DNA of 64,000 nucleotides, taken from contig NZ_CP022657.1 of NCBI RefSeq assembly GCF_002243515.1, positions 154,001-218,000 of the forward strand, written 5' to 3'. The stretch is from Tumebacillus algifaecis (lineage in GTDB: Bacteria; Bacillota; Bacilli; Tumebacillales; Tumebacillaceae). How positions within the stretch are numbered: the stretch's first letter is position 1; each line of letters opens with the position of its first letter. This document shows, piece by piece, positions 36,017 to 45,208 of this stretch. Position numbers and translations under genes: made by a program. Below the pieces are notes generated by a model, which saw only the letters and a list, made by a program, of their open reading frames with translations, had not been told where the DNA came from and searched no databases.

Positions 36017-36188
36017 ATGTCGAAACTGCTTAACTTGTGTGCGTTGCGACCTAAAAGCAAAAACAACAAGATTTGAACGAGCGATCCGATTATAATAGTT
36101 GAGAGTGGCTCGACCTGCATGGCACAATCACGGCGTTTTCATTGCCGATCGAACCGAAATAGGCTGAAGTGAAAGGTGAGGAATCAAG

Positions 36189-36593
36189 ATGACTTTTGAA
36201 CTGTCAGAACTGAATGTATGGGCAATTTTGCTGGGTGGATTGCTCTACATGGCATTTGGAGCGCTGTATTACTCCCCGCTCTTGTTTGGCAACACTTGGG
36301 TGCGGGCCAATGGCCTACAAGACACCTATATGAATAATCCGATGCTTTACGTGGGCGCTGCTATTGTGGCGTTTGCTAGTTCGTTTTTGATCGCGGTCAT
36401 CGTGCAGGTGACCGGAGCGGATGACATCTTGTCGGCGCTGGGCGTTGGACTTTCGGTCGGACTGCTTGCCGCCTTGGGCCTTTTGAAGAACACCCTGTTT
36501 GGCATGACGACCCGAAAAGTTTTTGCGATCGCAATTGGTGACCATTTGATCGCCTTTACACTGTTGAGCATTCTCCACGTGATGTGGCCGTAA
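36189..36593 (+). CDS. DUF1761 domain-containing membrane protein
   Basis: 134 residues after AAAGGTGAGG. Four hydrophobic segments; the first, VWAILLGGLLYMAFGALYYS, followed by PLLFGNTW, is the characteristic N-terminus of DUF1761 proteins. Function unknown. Monocistronic with its own terminator. Confidence 0.87.
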   Translation: MTFELSELNVWAILLGGLLYMAFGALYYSPLLFGNTWVRANGLQDTYMNNPMLYVGAAIVAFASSFLIAVIVQVTGADDILSALGVGLSVGLLAALGLLKNTLFGMTTRKVFAIAIGDHLIAFTLLSILHVMWP

Positions 36594-36605
36594 AAATGTT
36601 GAAAG

Positions 36606-36648
36606 TGACCGCCGGACAGTTTGAACTCCGCGCGGTCAATTTTTTTAG
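36606..36648 (+). terminator. Terminator after the DUF1761 gene
   Basis: TGACCGC pairs with GCGGTCA, followed by ATTTTTTT. Confidence 0.75.
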
Positions 36649-36686
36649 GGAAAGCTTGGTATCCTAGTAGAAAGAGGTGAGTGGAC

Positions 36687-38141
36687 ATGGACAATCTGAC
36701 GTTGAATACAGACAACTACCAGTTGGCTATGGCGTATGCGCACTATGTCAATGGGACCTATCAGAAGAAGACCGTTTTTGAACTGTATTTTCGAACCTTG
36801 CCGTTTGGCAGCGGCTATGCGGTAGCGGCCGGGTTGGAGCGGGTGGTGCGCTATATTGAGAATCTGCATTTTTCGGAGGAGATGATCGCTTATTTAGCGC
36901 AGCAGCCCGAGCGTTACTCGGCAGAGTTCTTGGAGGAATTGCGCAACTTTCGCTTTACTGGCACGATTCGCGCGGTGCCGGAGGGGACGGTGGTGTTTCC
37001 AAACCTGCCGCTCTTGCAAGTGGAGGCGCGCGTGTTGGAAGCACAGATCGTCGAGACAGCACTGCTCAACGCGATCAATTTTCAAACGCTGATCGCCACC
37101 AAAGCGGCCCGCATTCGTCGCGAGGTCGGAGCGGATGGCTACCTGATCGAAATGGGAACGCGGCGCGCGCATGAGGCGGATGCGGCAGTCTGGGGTACGC
37201 GGGCCGCCTATCTGGCCGGGTTCGATTCGACTTCCAACATGCAGGCGGGGATGCAGTTCAACATCCCGACCAAAGGCACGCACTCCCACTCGTGGGTGCA
37301 GACGCATGTGAACGAGCGGGAGGCGTTTGAGAGATTTGCCAACGTATTCCCCGATAGCACCACGCTGTTGGTGGATACGTATCACGCGCTGGAATCGGGC
37401 TTACCCAACGCGATTCAGGTCGCGAAAGAACTAGAAAAGCAGGGCAAGCGGTTATTTTCCATTCGGCTCGATTCGGGGGACATCGCCTATCAATCGAAAA
37501 CGGCGCGCAACATGCTGGATGAGGCCGGACTGAGCTATGTGAAGATCGCCGCCTCGAACGACTTGGACGAACAGACGATTCTGCACTTGAAAGCGCAAGG
37601 TGCAAAAGTGGACATCTGGGGCGTCGGGACCAAGCTGATCACCGGCTATGACCACCCAGCCCTGGGCGGAGTCTACAAGCTGGTCGAGAGCGAGATCGAC
37701 GGGAAGATGGAGCCCTGCATCAAGATCAGCGACAATCCGGAGAAGATCACGACCCCGTATCAGAAAAACGTGTATCGGATTTTGAATGCACAGGGCAAGG
37801 CGGAAGGTGATTATCTGACACTGCGCGGCGAACAGGTGGCATCAAATGGTGAGCCGATCAAACTGTTCGACCCGGTACATACCCATTCTCACAAGCGGGT
37901 GGCAGACTATACGGTGCGCCCGCTGTTGGAAACGATTTTTGAAGACGGACGACTGGTCTATGCCCGGCCCGATATTGAGGCGATCAAAGCGTATCATCAG
38001 GAGCAGTTGCAACTGTTCGATCCCGAGTATTTGCGGAATCTGAATCCGGCGATCTATCTGGTCAGCTTCAGTCCATTGTTGTGGAGGCGCAAACGGGAGT
38101 TGATCGAAGCATACAGCCCTCAGCAAAGCTCGTATCGCTAG
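36687..38141 (+). CDS. pncB: Nicotinate phosphoribosyltransferase
   Basis: 484 residues from ATG 36687, 7 bases after AGAGGTG; GTG 36681 is less likely. NAPRTase signatures include DNYQLAMAYAHYVNGTY, GTRRAHEADAAVWGTRAAYLAGFDSTSN (in parts), TKGTHSHSW and IRLDSGDIAY, plus the C-terminal IWGVGTKL phosphate-binding segment. It joins nicotinate and PRPP in the NAD salvage pathway with ATP hydrolysis. Length matches the long bacterial form. Confidence 0.94.
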   Translation: MDNLTLNTDNYQLAMAYAHYVNGTYQKKTVFELYFRTLPFGSGYAVAAGLERVVRYIENLHFSEEMIAYLAQQPERYSAEFLEELRNFRFTGTIRAVPEGTVVFPNLPLLQVEARVLEAQIVETALLNAINFQTLIATKAARIRREVGADGYLIEMGTRRAHEADAAVWGTRAAYLAGFDSTSNMQAGMQFNIPTKGTHSHSWVQTHVNEREAFERFANVFPDSTTLLVDTYHALESGLPNAIQVAKELEKQGKRLFSIRLDSGDIAYQSKTARNMLDEAGLSYVKIAASNDLDEQTILHLKAQGAKVDIWGVGTKLITGYDHPALGGVYKLVESEIDGKMEPCIKISDNPEKITTPYQKNVYRILNAQGKAEGDYLTLRGEQVASNGEPIKLFDPVHTHSHKRVADYTVRPLLETIFEDGRLVYARPDIEAIKAYHQEQLQLFDPEYLRNLNPAIYLVSFSPLLWRRKRELIEAYSPQQSSYR

Positions 38142-38286
38142 GCGGTAACAGCTCGTTGATGTGACCACATCTGAATCTTCGGGGGAGAACTGTGCGCGAG
38201 TGATGCGGAAGGTGGCCGTGACTGGCTGTACCGCGTCAGTTGTGCACGGCAAGAAGAGTAGAATTGAACATTTGGGTGTCGATCAC

Positions 38287-38320
38287 AACATCTTCTGTGC
38301 TGGCAGGAGATGTTTTTTAT
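38287..38320 (+). terminator. Terminator upstream of galE region
   Basis: AACATCT pairs with AGATGTT, followed by TTTTATTTTT. Confidence 0.75.
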
Positions 38321-38390
38321 TTTTAAAGGGTTTCTAAAACTCGGGCGATATGATGAGGGGACGTACTGATGTGAAAAGAGGAGAGAGACA

Positions 38391-38423
38391 ATGACCCCAA
38401 TAACGATCTGGGTCTTTCGATAA
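38391..38423 (+). CDS. Possible 10-residue leader peptide upstream of galE
   Basis: ATG at 38391 follows GAGGAGAGAGACA, one of the better ribosome sites in the window, but the frame (MTPITIWVFR) ends after 10 codons, 45 bases before galE. It may be an attenuating or coupling leader, or chance. Confidence 0.25.
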   Translation: MTPITIWVFR

Positions 38424-38468
38424 GGTGCTGAACCAAGAAAAACATCGGGATCATGAGGAGGGATGCAG

Positions 38469-39494
38469 ATGGCAGAGCAGCATACGGGTAGCATTTTGGT
38501 AACAGGTGGTGCCGGGTACATCGGGAGTCATACGGTACAGGCGCTGTTGAACACGGGGGCTGAGGTTGTCGTCGTGGACAACTTGGCGACCGGGCACAGA
38601 GCGGCCGTGCCGTCCACGATTCCGTTTTATCAGGTGGATATCGCTGATGATCGGGCGATTCGTCAGATCGTCGCCGAGCACAAGGTCGAGGCGGTCATTC
38701 ATTTTGCAGCGCGCAGTCTGGTGGGAGAATCGGTTGCTCAACCGGACGTTTATTTCCTGGAAAATACGGCGAAGACGATTCAGTTCGTATCCAATCTGCT
38801 CGCTAGTCATGTCAAGCAGATCGTGTTTTCCTCGACGGCGGCCGTATATGGAATTCCGCAGACGTCGCCGATTGCGGAAGTAGCGGAGCAGAAACCGATC
38901 AATCCATACGGAGCCTCCAAGCTGATGATCGAGCAAGCATTCACTTGGTTGGAGCAAGCCTATGGATTGCGCTGGATCGCGTTGCGGTATTCAAATGCAG
39001 CAGGTGCGGCGCTGGATGGGTCGATCGGTGAGCATCACGAACCTGAGACGCACCTGATCCCGCTGGTGTTGCAAGCGGCGATGGGCCTGCGGGAAGCCGC
39101 GCAGATTTTCGGAACCGATTACAACACGCCAGATGGGACGAGCATTCGAGATTATGTGCATGTGGTCGATCTGGCGGAGGCGCATGTGTTGGCGGTCGCG
39201 GCGCTACAAAAGGGGCTGGCCAGCGGGGCGTACAATGTCGGCACGGGCACAGGCTATTCGGTCAGGCAGATCATCGAGACGGTGAAATGCGTGACAGGGG
39301 TCGATTTTCCGGTGACCGAAACGGTGCGCAGGGCGGGCGATCCGGACGAATTGGTGGCGCAGGCAGATAAGATCAAGGCGGATCTCGGCTGGGAAGCGAA
39401 GTACAGCGACTTGCCCACGATGATCGCCAGCGCTTGGGACTGGCATCTGCGTCATCCTTATGGCTATCGGAGCAAGGCTGAAGCGTTACGCTAA
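38469..39494 (+). CDS. galE: UDP-glucose 4-epimerase
   Basis: 341 residues. NAD-binding VTGGAGYIGSHT at the start, SSTAAVYG with the catalytic-type Ser/Thr region, NPYGASKLMIE giving the YxxxK pair, and RYSNAAGAALDGSIGE, all typical of GalE. ATG 38469 lies 7 bases after AGGAGG; the in-frame ATG at 38463 is too close to it. It interconverts UDP-glucose and UDP-galactose for cell-surface polysaccharide or galactose use. Confidence 0.93.
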   Translation: MAEQHTGSILVTGGAGYIGSHTVQALLNTGAEVVVVDNLATGHRAAVPSTIPFYQVDIADDRAIRQIVAEHKVEAVIHFAARSLVGESVAQPDVYFLENTAKTIQFVSNLLASHVKQIVFSSTAAVYGIPQTSPIAEVAEQKPINPYGASKLMIEQAFTWLEQAYGLRWIALRYSNAAGAALDGSIGEHHEPETHLIPLVLQAAMGLREAAQIFGTDYNTPDGTSIRDYVHVVDLAEAHVLAVAALQKGLASGAYNVGTGTGYSVRQIIETVKCVTGVDFPVTETVRRAGDPDELVAQADKIKADLGWEAKYSDLPTMIASAWDWHLRHPYGYRSKAEALR

Positions 39495-39681
39495 CGTGAG
39501 CAAGGCTGGCGAAGGTGCAAGGGACGGAGCCAAAGCTCAAAACTATGCTGTTCGCGGCGATTCTGCTCAAGTGGCCGATCAAAAGCTTGAGCGACTGGTG
39601 CAAGCGGTGACTGCGAAACTGTGAGTATGTTCCTGCTGTGGGAGAAGCAAACTGGAAGTGATCGCGTCAGGTCTGCATGGC

Positions 39682-39730
39682 TTGACACGAAACCAAATGG
39701 TTACGTATAATAAAGCGAAACCAAATGGTT
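39682..39730 (+). promoter_or_regulatory. Promoter with two operator copies
   Basis: TTGACA (39682), 18 bases, TATAAT (39706). Two identical AACCAAATGGTT boxes (39691-39702 and 39719-39730), each a perfect AACCA-N2-TGGTT dyad, lie in the spacer and just after the -10. This geometry implies a dimeric repressor. No cognate regulator gene is adjacent. Confidence 0.75.
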
Positions 39731-39756
39731 TCCAATACATCTTTGGAGGGTTTACC

Positions 39757-40185
39757 GTGTCTGAACACAACCAAGGAACACTTCCTGCGATTCGCCATAC
39801 GCTTCAACTGAACGCCCCGATTCAAAAAGTGTGGGATGCCGTTGCCACATCTGAGGGTATTGCATCTTGGTTTATGCCAAACGATTTCCAGCCGGTGCTG
39901 GGGAATGAATTTGTGTTGGAAGCTCCCTACGGCAAAACGCCGTGCAAAGTGACCGAATTTGAACCGCCGACCCGACTTGCCTTTACGTGGACTGAAGAAT
40001 GGCTCGTCACGTTCGAATTGGAAGAGCTGGAAGATGGCAAGACCGAATTTACTTTGACGCATGCCGGTTGGGAAGAAGGTAAAATCCTGCTGTCCGGGCA
40101 AGAAAGTTCGAAAGTTCGCGGTCAGATGGACCACGGCTGGAGAGAAGCTGTCCTGCCAAGACTCGCCCAATACGTCGAGGCATAA
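39757..40185 (+). CDS. SRPBCC/AHSA1-family protein
   Basis: 142 residues from GTG 39757, 6 bases after GGAGGG; the longer frame covers the promoter. Contains TLQLNAPIQKVWDAVATSEGIASWFM, split here as LNAPIQKVWDAV and IASWFMPNDF, then APYGKTPCKVTEFEPPTRL and the C-terminal HGWREAVLPRLAQYV, matching AHSA1-type START-like proteins. Ligand unknown. Expression appears controlled by the operator pair upstream. Confidence 0.87.
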   Translation: MSEHNQGTLPAIRHTLQLNAPIQKVWDAVATSEGIASWFMPNDFQPVLGNEFVLEAPYGKTPCKVTEFEPPTRLAFTWTEEWLVTFELEELEDGKTEFTLTHAGWEEGKILLSGQESSKVRGQMDHGWREAVLPRLAQYVEA

Positions 40186-40217
40186 GTTTACCGATTCCTT
40201 ATTTGAAGATCGTCCCA

Positions 40218-40246
40218 CCCCTTCGCAACCACGAAGGGGTTTTTTG
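40218..40246 (+). terminator. Terminator after the second SRPBCC gene
   Basis: CCCCTTCG pairs with CGAAGGGG around CAACCA, followed by TTTTTT. Confidence 0.9.
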
Positions 40247-40251
40247 CATTT

Positions 40252-40270
40252 GACAATGAGAATCATTATC
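40252..40270 (+). promoter_or_regulatory. Fur box of the second btr-like gene
   Basis: GACAATGAGAATCATTATC matches the Fur consensus at 17 of 19 positions and lies 49 bases before the ATG at 40320. Confidence 0.88.
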
Positions 40271-40319
40271 ACATATTGTTTATCTATCAACTACTGTTTG
40301 GGAAAGTGGTGAGCCGGCC

Positions 40320-41855
40320 ATGCGTTGCTTGGATGCAGAGGAGAGTAAAATCGACGGCGGCAGGAGTTTGGAACTGCCAAGCGGGGATGATGCTTGGTTC
40401 GGATTTGTCCGCACAGGAGCGATCAAGGTCACACTGTCCGCAGGCGAACAACAGAAAACGGGCAGGGTGGCCTACGGTGGCGTCTTTCTTGTTCCACCGC
40501 ACTGTACGTGCGTCATCCGCAACATGGATCGGCGCAGCACGCAGCTGTTGCTGATCCGATTTCAAAGCGAGGAGAGCGGGACTGCTGTGCCTTCGCCGCG
40601 CCAATTTCTGCTCACCGACGGGAAGGGACTGCGCTTGCATCATTTTTGGATGCCGCGCCTACATAATTGGATTCGCGATTTTTTGAATGAGGAATGGAAA
40701 CGCGATGTTTCGCTCTACTTGCTCGTCCACTCGCATCTCTACGCCATCGCAGCGGAGTGTATGGAGACGGCCAAACAACCGCCGGGACGAGATGACGATC
40801 TGATCAACTATGTCATCGGGATCAAACAGAACATGCTGGAGCACGGTCAGGACGAGCTGGACATCGAAGAGATGGCGCGTCTGTCGGGAGCGAGCTCGGC
40901 CCGTTTTTATAAGATGTTTAAAAAGTACACCGGGTTGAGCCCGCTACAGTATATGACCTCGACGCGCTTGGAGGAGTCGTTGCGCTTGCTCTCCAATCAA
41001 CCTTCAGCGATCAAGGATGTGGCTCATGCGGTCGGGTATGGCGACGAGCTGTATTTTAGCCGCTTGTTCAAAAAACAGATGGGTCTGGCACCGAGCGAGT
41101 ATGCAGTTCGTGCGAAGAGGCGCATCGCCAATCTCAGTCCGGTATTTAAAGGGGATTTGTCGGTGCTTGGGATCACGCCCATCTTGGAACTGCCGAGGGG
41201 TTGGTATGACAGCTCCGAGCAGGAAGACTGGCTCCTGCAAATTGAACAATGCCGACCCGACCTGATCCTGACCTCGCCCGTGCCGGAAAACATCCACATG
41301 GCGCTGTCGGCGATCGCCCCGGTGCTGATGATCCAATGGAAAGGGTACTCGTGGAAAGAGCGCTTGTTGCAAATCGGGCGCCATCTGGACATTTCCAGCG
41401 TGGCTGAGCGTTGGCTGTCCGGGTATCAGCAGAAAGTGGAGAACGCCCGTCAGCACTTGCAGCGGCACTACGGCGAAACGCCGTTCTTATTGGTCAGCAT
41501 CTATGAACCTTTTTATCGCGTCTACGGGTTGAAGCGCATGAAGATGACCGACCTGTTTTATGAAGAATTGCAGATCACAGCACCTGATGCTGTGCAGGAG
41601 ATCACGTTTCTCGATGTGCCGTCTTTGGCCGAGGTGGCCGCACTGGATTGCAACCAGGTGCTGTTTCTAACCCCCGCGTCAATGTCGGATGCTGAGTGCA
41701 TCAAACTGGAGAAAGCGTGGCTTGGCTACAAGCGGGAAGGACAGCCCAGAAGGTGCGTCTTTTTGCGGCATGAAGAACCACTGCTCTACAATGCCTGTTT
41801 TTACCAAAATTTGATCGATCGAGTGGTCAATTATCTATTTTTGAATGGATCTTGA
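40320..41855 (+). CDS. AraC-type regulator fused to a siderophore-binding-protein-like domain, second copy
   Basis: 511 residues. Residues ~1-100 form a cupin-like sensor, ~160-265 the AraC helix-turn-helix pair (ELDIEEMARLSGASSARFYK; VAHAVGYGDELYFSRLFKK), and ~270-505 a Peripla_BP_2-like domain without signal peptide (FKGDLSVLGITPILELPRG; CRPDLILTSPV). Same architecture as the gene at 22140 but clearly divergent. It precedes a YclNOPQ-like importer, so it probably activates that operon when bound to its siderophore. The ATG is preceded by a GTGGTGAG-like site. Confidence 0.85.
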   Translation: MRCLDAEESKIDGGRSLELPSGDDAWFGFVRTGAIKVTLSAGEQQKTGRVAYGGVFLVPPHCTCVIRNMDRRSTQLLLIRFQSEESGTAVPSPRQFLLTDGKGLRLHHFWMPRLHNWIRDFLNEEWKRDVSLYLLVHSHLYAIAAECMETAKQPPGRDDDLINYVIGIKQNMLEHGQDELDIEEMARLSGASSARFYKMFKKYTGLSPLQYMTSTRLEESLRLLSNQPSAIKDVAHAVGYGDELYFSRLFKKQMGLAPSEYAVRAKRRIANLSPVFKGDLSVLGITPILELPRGWYDSSEQEDWLLQIEQCRPDLILTSPVPENIHMALSAIAPVLMIQWKGYSWKERLLQIGRHLDISSVAERWLSGYQQKVENARQHLQRHYGETPFLLVSIYEPFYRVYGLKRMKMTDLFYEELQITAPDAVQEITFLDVPSLAEVAALDCNQVLFLTPASMSDAECIKLEKAWLGYKREGQPRRCVFLRHEEPLLYNACFYQNLIDRVVNYLFLNGS

Positions 41856-41925
41856 AGAAAAGTCCATGCGGAATGTAGAATCGTCCATTCACCGCATGGA
41901 AGATTCGTGTGAAAATGAAGCTGTT

Positions 41926-41944
41926 GATAATGATTCTCATTGTC
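41926..41944 (+). promoter_or_regulatory. Fur box of the nitroreductase-yclNOPQ-like operon
   Basis: GATAATGATTCTCATTGTC matches the Fur consensus at 16 of 19 positions and lies 17 bases before the ATG at 41962. Confidence 0.85.
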
Positions 41945-41961
41945 AGATGGAGGTGTCAAAC

Positions 41962-42528
41962 ATGGAATTGACTCAATTGATCCAAGCAAGACGTTCGATT
42001 CATCAATTCGAAGACCGTCCGGTCGATCTTGAACTGGTGAAGAACTGGCTCAATACAGCACTTTGGGTGCCGAACCACAAGATGACGCAGCCGTGGCGCT
42101 TCGTGGTGGTACAAGGTGAAGGGCGTCGGAAACTGGCCGATGTGGCTAGAGCAGGTGCGGAAAAGCGGGAACGCGATCCGCAAAAAAGCAAGGAGCTGGG
42201 GCAGAGGTTTTATGATCGTTTCCTCGCAGTACCGCTGTTTGTGGCGGTGGTGATGAAGGAAGATCCCAATCCGGCCGTACGGGAAGAGGACTACGCTTCG
42301 ACTTCCTGCCTGATTCACAATTTCTCGTTGTTGGCATGGGAACAAGGTGTGGGCATGGTTTGGGAGACCTATCCGCTCTTGCATGCGCCGGAGTTTCGGG
42401 CAGCGTTTGGGGTCGGCCCAGGTGAACGGATCGTTGGCAGTCTTCATGTCGGGTATCCGGCGAAAGTGCCGGACGCAAAACCGCGCATTCCGGTCGAACA
42501 ACTGCTGACTGTGATCGACGAAGCGTAG
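41962..42528 (+). CDS. Nitroreductase-family protein in the siderophore operon
   Basis: 188 residues from ATG 41962 behind ATGGAGGTG; the longer frame runs through the Fur box. FMN-dependent nitroreductase fold: ARRSIHQFEDRPV, ALWVPNHKMTQPWRFVVV and GSLHVGYPAK. It is the first gene after the Fur box and is followed 13 bases later by the YclN-like permease, so it is expressed with iron uptake. A role in reducing the imported ferric siderophore or flavin is possible, but many nitroreductases have other substrates (inference). Confidence 0.85.
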   Translation: MELTQLIQARRSIHQFEDRPVDLELVKNWLNTALWVPNHKMTQPWRFVVVQGEGRRKLADVARAGAEKRERDPQKSKELGQRFYDRFLAVPLFVAVVMKEDPNPAVREEDYASTSCLIHNFSLLAWEQGVGMVWETYPLLHAPEFRAAFGVGPGERIVGSLHVGYPAKVPDAKPRIPVEQLLTVIDEA

Positions 42529-42541
42529 GTGGAAACGGTCG

Positions 42542-43495
42542 ATGAAACTGCGCTATCTGGTGGCTGCACTGCTGCTGCTCTCCGTCACCTCCGTATTTAT
42601 CGGGGTGAAAGACATCAGTCCGTGGGACCTGTTCCACCTCGACGAGGATCAACTGCACGTCTTGCTCATCTCCCGTTTGCCCCGACTGATCTCCATCCTC
42701 ATCGCGGGGGTCAGCATGGGCATCGCCGGCATCATCATGCAGCAGTTGAGCCGAAACAAGTTCGTCTCGCCTACCACAGGCGGTACGGATGATTCTGCCC
42801 GTCTGGGGATTCTGGTAGCGCTGATCTTGTTTCCAGGAGCTACTTCGCTGCAAAAGATGGTCTTGGCGTTCGCGTTCGCTTTGCTCGGCACGTTCGTGTT
42901 CATGAAAATTCTCAATCGGGTGAAGTACAAAGATGCGATCTTCATCCCGCTTGTCGGGCTGATGTTCGGCGGCATCATCGCATCGGTGACGACCTTTTTC
43001 GCCTACAAGTACGATCTCATTCAAAATCTTTCCGCATGGCTACAAGGCAATTTTGCGCTGTCGATGAAAGGCCGCTATGAGTTGCTCTACATATCGATTC
43101 CGGTCGTGATTTTGGCCTATCTCTACGCCAATCGCTTTACGATCGCCGGGATGGGGGAAGAGTTTGCGACCAACTTGGGACTGAACTACAAGCGGGTATT
43201 GAATATCGGGCTGGTGATCGTGGCGCTGATCTCGTCAGTCGTGATGCTGACGGTCGGCACGATCCCGTTTCTCGGGCTGATCATTCCAAACATCGTCACG
43301 ATCTATCAAGGTGACAATCTGAAACGCAACCTGCCGCACACCGCGTTGCTCGGTGCTGTGTTCCTGTTGTTCTGCGACATATTAGGGCGGGTGATCATCT
43401 ACCCGTTTGAGATTCCGATCGGTTTGACCGTCGGGGTGCTGGGAAGCGGAATGTTCCTCTACTTGCTGCTTAGGAGACGGGCTTATGACCTCTAA
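42542..43495 (+). CDS. yclN: Petrobactin-type siderophore ABC permease, YclN-like
   Basis: 317 residues, FecCD family. SRLPRLISILIAGVSMGIAG, MQQLSRNKFVSPTTGGTDDSA (in parts) and GTIPFLGLIIPNIVTIYQGDN are characteristic of YclN rather than of FeuB/C or FhuB. Overlaps the next gene by 11 bases. In B. subtilis YclNOPQ imports petrobactin and its precursors. Confidence 0.88.
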   Translation: MKLRYLVAALLLLSVTSVFIGVKDISPWDLFHLDEDQLHVLLISRLPRLISILIAGVSMGIAGIIMQQLSRNKFVSPTTGGTDDSARLGILVALILFPGATSLQKMVLAFAFALLGTFVFMKILNRVKYKDAIFIPLVGLMFGGIIASVTTFFAYKYDLIQNLSAWLQGNFALSMKGRYELLYISIPVVILAYLYANRFTIAGMGEEFATNLGLNYKRVLNIGLVIVALISSVVMLTVGTIPFLGLIIPNIVTIYQGDNLKRNLPHTALLGAVFLLFCDILGRVIIYPFEIPIGLTVGVLGSGMFLYLLLRRRAYDL

Positions 43496-44432
43496 GATAA
43501 AAATCGGCTCGCTGTCCATCGCTGCCCTGTCGGTGATTGCGTTGTTTCTGTTCTTCGATCTCGGGAGCAATTGGGGGTATGTACTGCCGCGCAGAGGTTG
43601 GAAAGTCGCAGCGATCGTGATCACGGGCGCCTGCATCGCTTTTTCGACGGTGCTGTTCCAGACGATCACCAACAATCGGATTTTGACGCCGAACATCATC
43701 GGGCTCGATTCGATGTACATGCTGACACAGACGGCGATCGTCTATCTATTCGGCTCGACGAGCAAACTGTTGATCGACAACAACCTGAATTTTCTGCTGA
43801 CCCTTGGGTTGATGATGCTGTTTGCCAGTCTGTTGTACAAAGTGATGTTCAAGCGAGCAGGCAGCAACATCTACTTCCTGATGCTGGTCGGCATCATCTT
43901 GGGCACACTGCTCGGCAGTATGACGACCTTTATGCAGGTGTTGATCGACCCGAATGAGTTTCTCGTGCTACAGGGCAAGATGTTTGCCTCGTACAACAAC
44001 GTGAAGCCGGAACTGACGATGCTCTGCGGACTGCTTTCGGTGCTGATCGCTTTGTACTACTCACGCCTTGCAAAGTACATGGATGTGCTGGCACTCGGTC
44101 AAGCGCATGCGGTCAACCTCGGCGTGCCCTACGACAGGGTGGTGCGCCAACTGATGGTGCTGATCGCGGCGCTGGTTTCGATCGCAACCGCTCTGGTCGG
44201 TCCGATCACGTTCCTCGGCCTGTTGGTCGCGAACGTGGCGTATCAGTTCATGAAGACCTATCGTCATGCGCTACTACTCCCCGCGTCGATGTTGATTTCC
44301 ATCATCGCACTGGTCGGCGGGCAATTGATCGTCGAGCGGGTGTTCAGTTTCAACACCACCGTTAGTGTGATCATCAATCTCGTCGGTGGCGTTTACTTTC
44401 TATATCTTCTGTTGAGGGAGAATAAATCATGA
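43485..44432 (+). CDS. yclO: Petrobactin-type siderophore ABC permease, YclO-like
   Basis: 315 residues, FecCD family with many hydrophobic segments. VLFQTITNNRILTPNIIGLD and GPITFLGLLVANVAYQFMKT match YclO. TAGGAGACGGG precedes the ATG, which lies inside the end of yclN. It overlaps the ATPase start by 4 bases. Confidence 0.88.
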   Translation: MTSKIKIGSLSIAALSVIALFLFFDLGSNWGYVLPRRGWKVAAIVITGACIAFSTVLFQTITNNRILTPNIIGLDSMYMLTQTAIVYLFGSTSKLLIDNNLNFLLTLGLMMLFASLLYKVMFKRAGSNIYFLMLVGIILGTLLGSMTTFMQVLIDPNEFLVLQGKMFASYNNVKPELTMLCGLLSVLIALYYSRLAKYMDVLALGQAHAVNLGVPYDRVVRQLMVLIAALVSIATALVGPITFLGLLVANVAYQFMKTYRHALLLPASMLISIIALVGGQLIVERVFSFNTTVSVIINLVGGVYFLYLLLRENKS

Positions 44433-45187
44433 TCGAGGTTATGCAACTTTCCAAAACGTATGGCTCAAAACGGGTGGTGGATGATGTTACTCTCTGCATT
44501 GGCAAAGGCCAGATCACATCGTTCATCGGGCCCAACGGCGCAGGGAAGAGCACGCTGTTGTCGATGATTTCGCGCTTGCTCCAAAGTGACAGCGGTCAAG
44601 TGTTGCTGGATGGGAAGGCGATTCATCAGAGCAAAAGCCAGGACCTCGCCAAGAAGATCTCGATCCTCAAACAGTCGAACAACATCAGCGTTCGGCTGAC
44701 CGTCAGAGAACTGGTCGCCTTCGGACGCTTTCCTTACTCGCAAGGGAGATTGACTGCGGAGGATTGGAAGTATGTGGACGATGCGATCGGCTACATGGAA
44801 CTGCAAGATCTACAGCATCACTACCTCGACCAACTGAGCGGGGGGCAAAATCAGCGGGCGTACATCGCGATGGTGATCGCCCAGAACACCGAGTATGTCC
44901 TGCTCGATGAGCCGCTGAACAATTTGGATATGCGGCATTCGGTGCAGATCATGAAAGTGTTGCGCCGACTGGTCGAGGAGTTGGGCAAAACGGTCATCAT
45001 CGTCATCCATGACATCAATTTTGCTTCCTGTTACTCCGATCGAATCGTCGCGCTTAAAGACGGGCGGGTTATCAAAGAGGGGAAGACAGAGGAGATCATC
45101 ACTCCCGAAGTGTTGAGCGAAGTGTACGACATGGACTTCCAGATCGAAACGATCAATGGCAACAAGATCTGTATCTACTTTACGTAA
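44429..45187 (+). CDS. yclP: Siderophore ABC transporter ATPase, YclP-like
   Basis: 252 residues. Walker A GPNGAGKST, Q-loop SILKQSNNI, signature LSGGQNQRAYIA, Walker B YVLLDEPLNNLD and switch VIHDINF. Overlaps the YclO-like stop (ATGATC). It energises the YclN/O pair and could also serve the FeuBC-like permeases, which lack their own ATPase gene. Confidence 0.92.
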   Translation: MIEVMQLSKTYGSKRVVDDVTLCIGKGQITSFIGPNGAGKSTLLSMISRLLQSDSGQVLLDGKAIHQSKSQDLAKKISILKQSNNISVRLTVRELVAFGRFPYSQGRLTAEDWKYVDDAIGYMELQDLQHHYLDQLSGGQNQRAYIAMVIAQNTEYVLLDEPLNNLDMRHSVQIMKVLRRLVEELGKTVIIVIHDINFASCYSDRIVALKDGRVIKEGKTEEIITPEVLSEVYDMDFQIETINGNKICIYFT

Positions 45188-45208
45188 TCAAAACATGAGG
45201 TGATCAAG

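Larger units (their letters stand above)
38142..38468. other. Intergenic region pncB-galE
   Basis: Holds a terminator at 38287-38320 and, before galE, a possible 10-codon leader ORF at 38391-38423. No other gene is visible. Confidence 0.5.
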
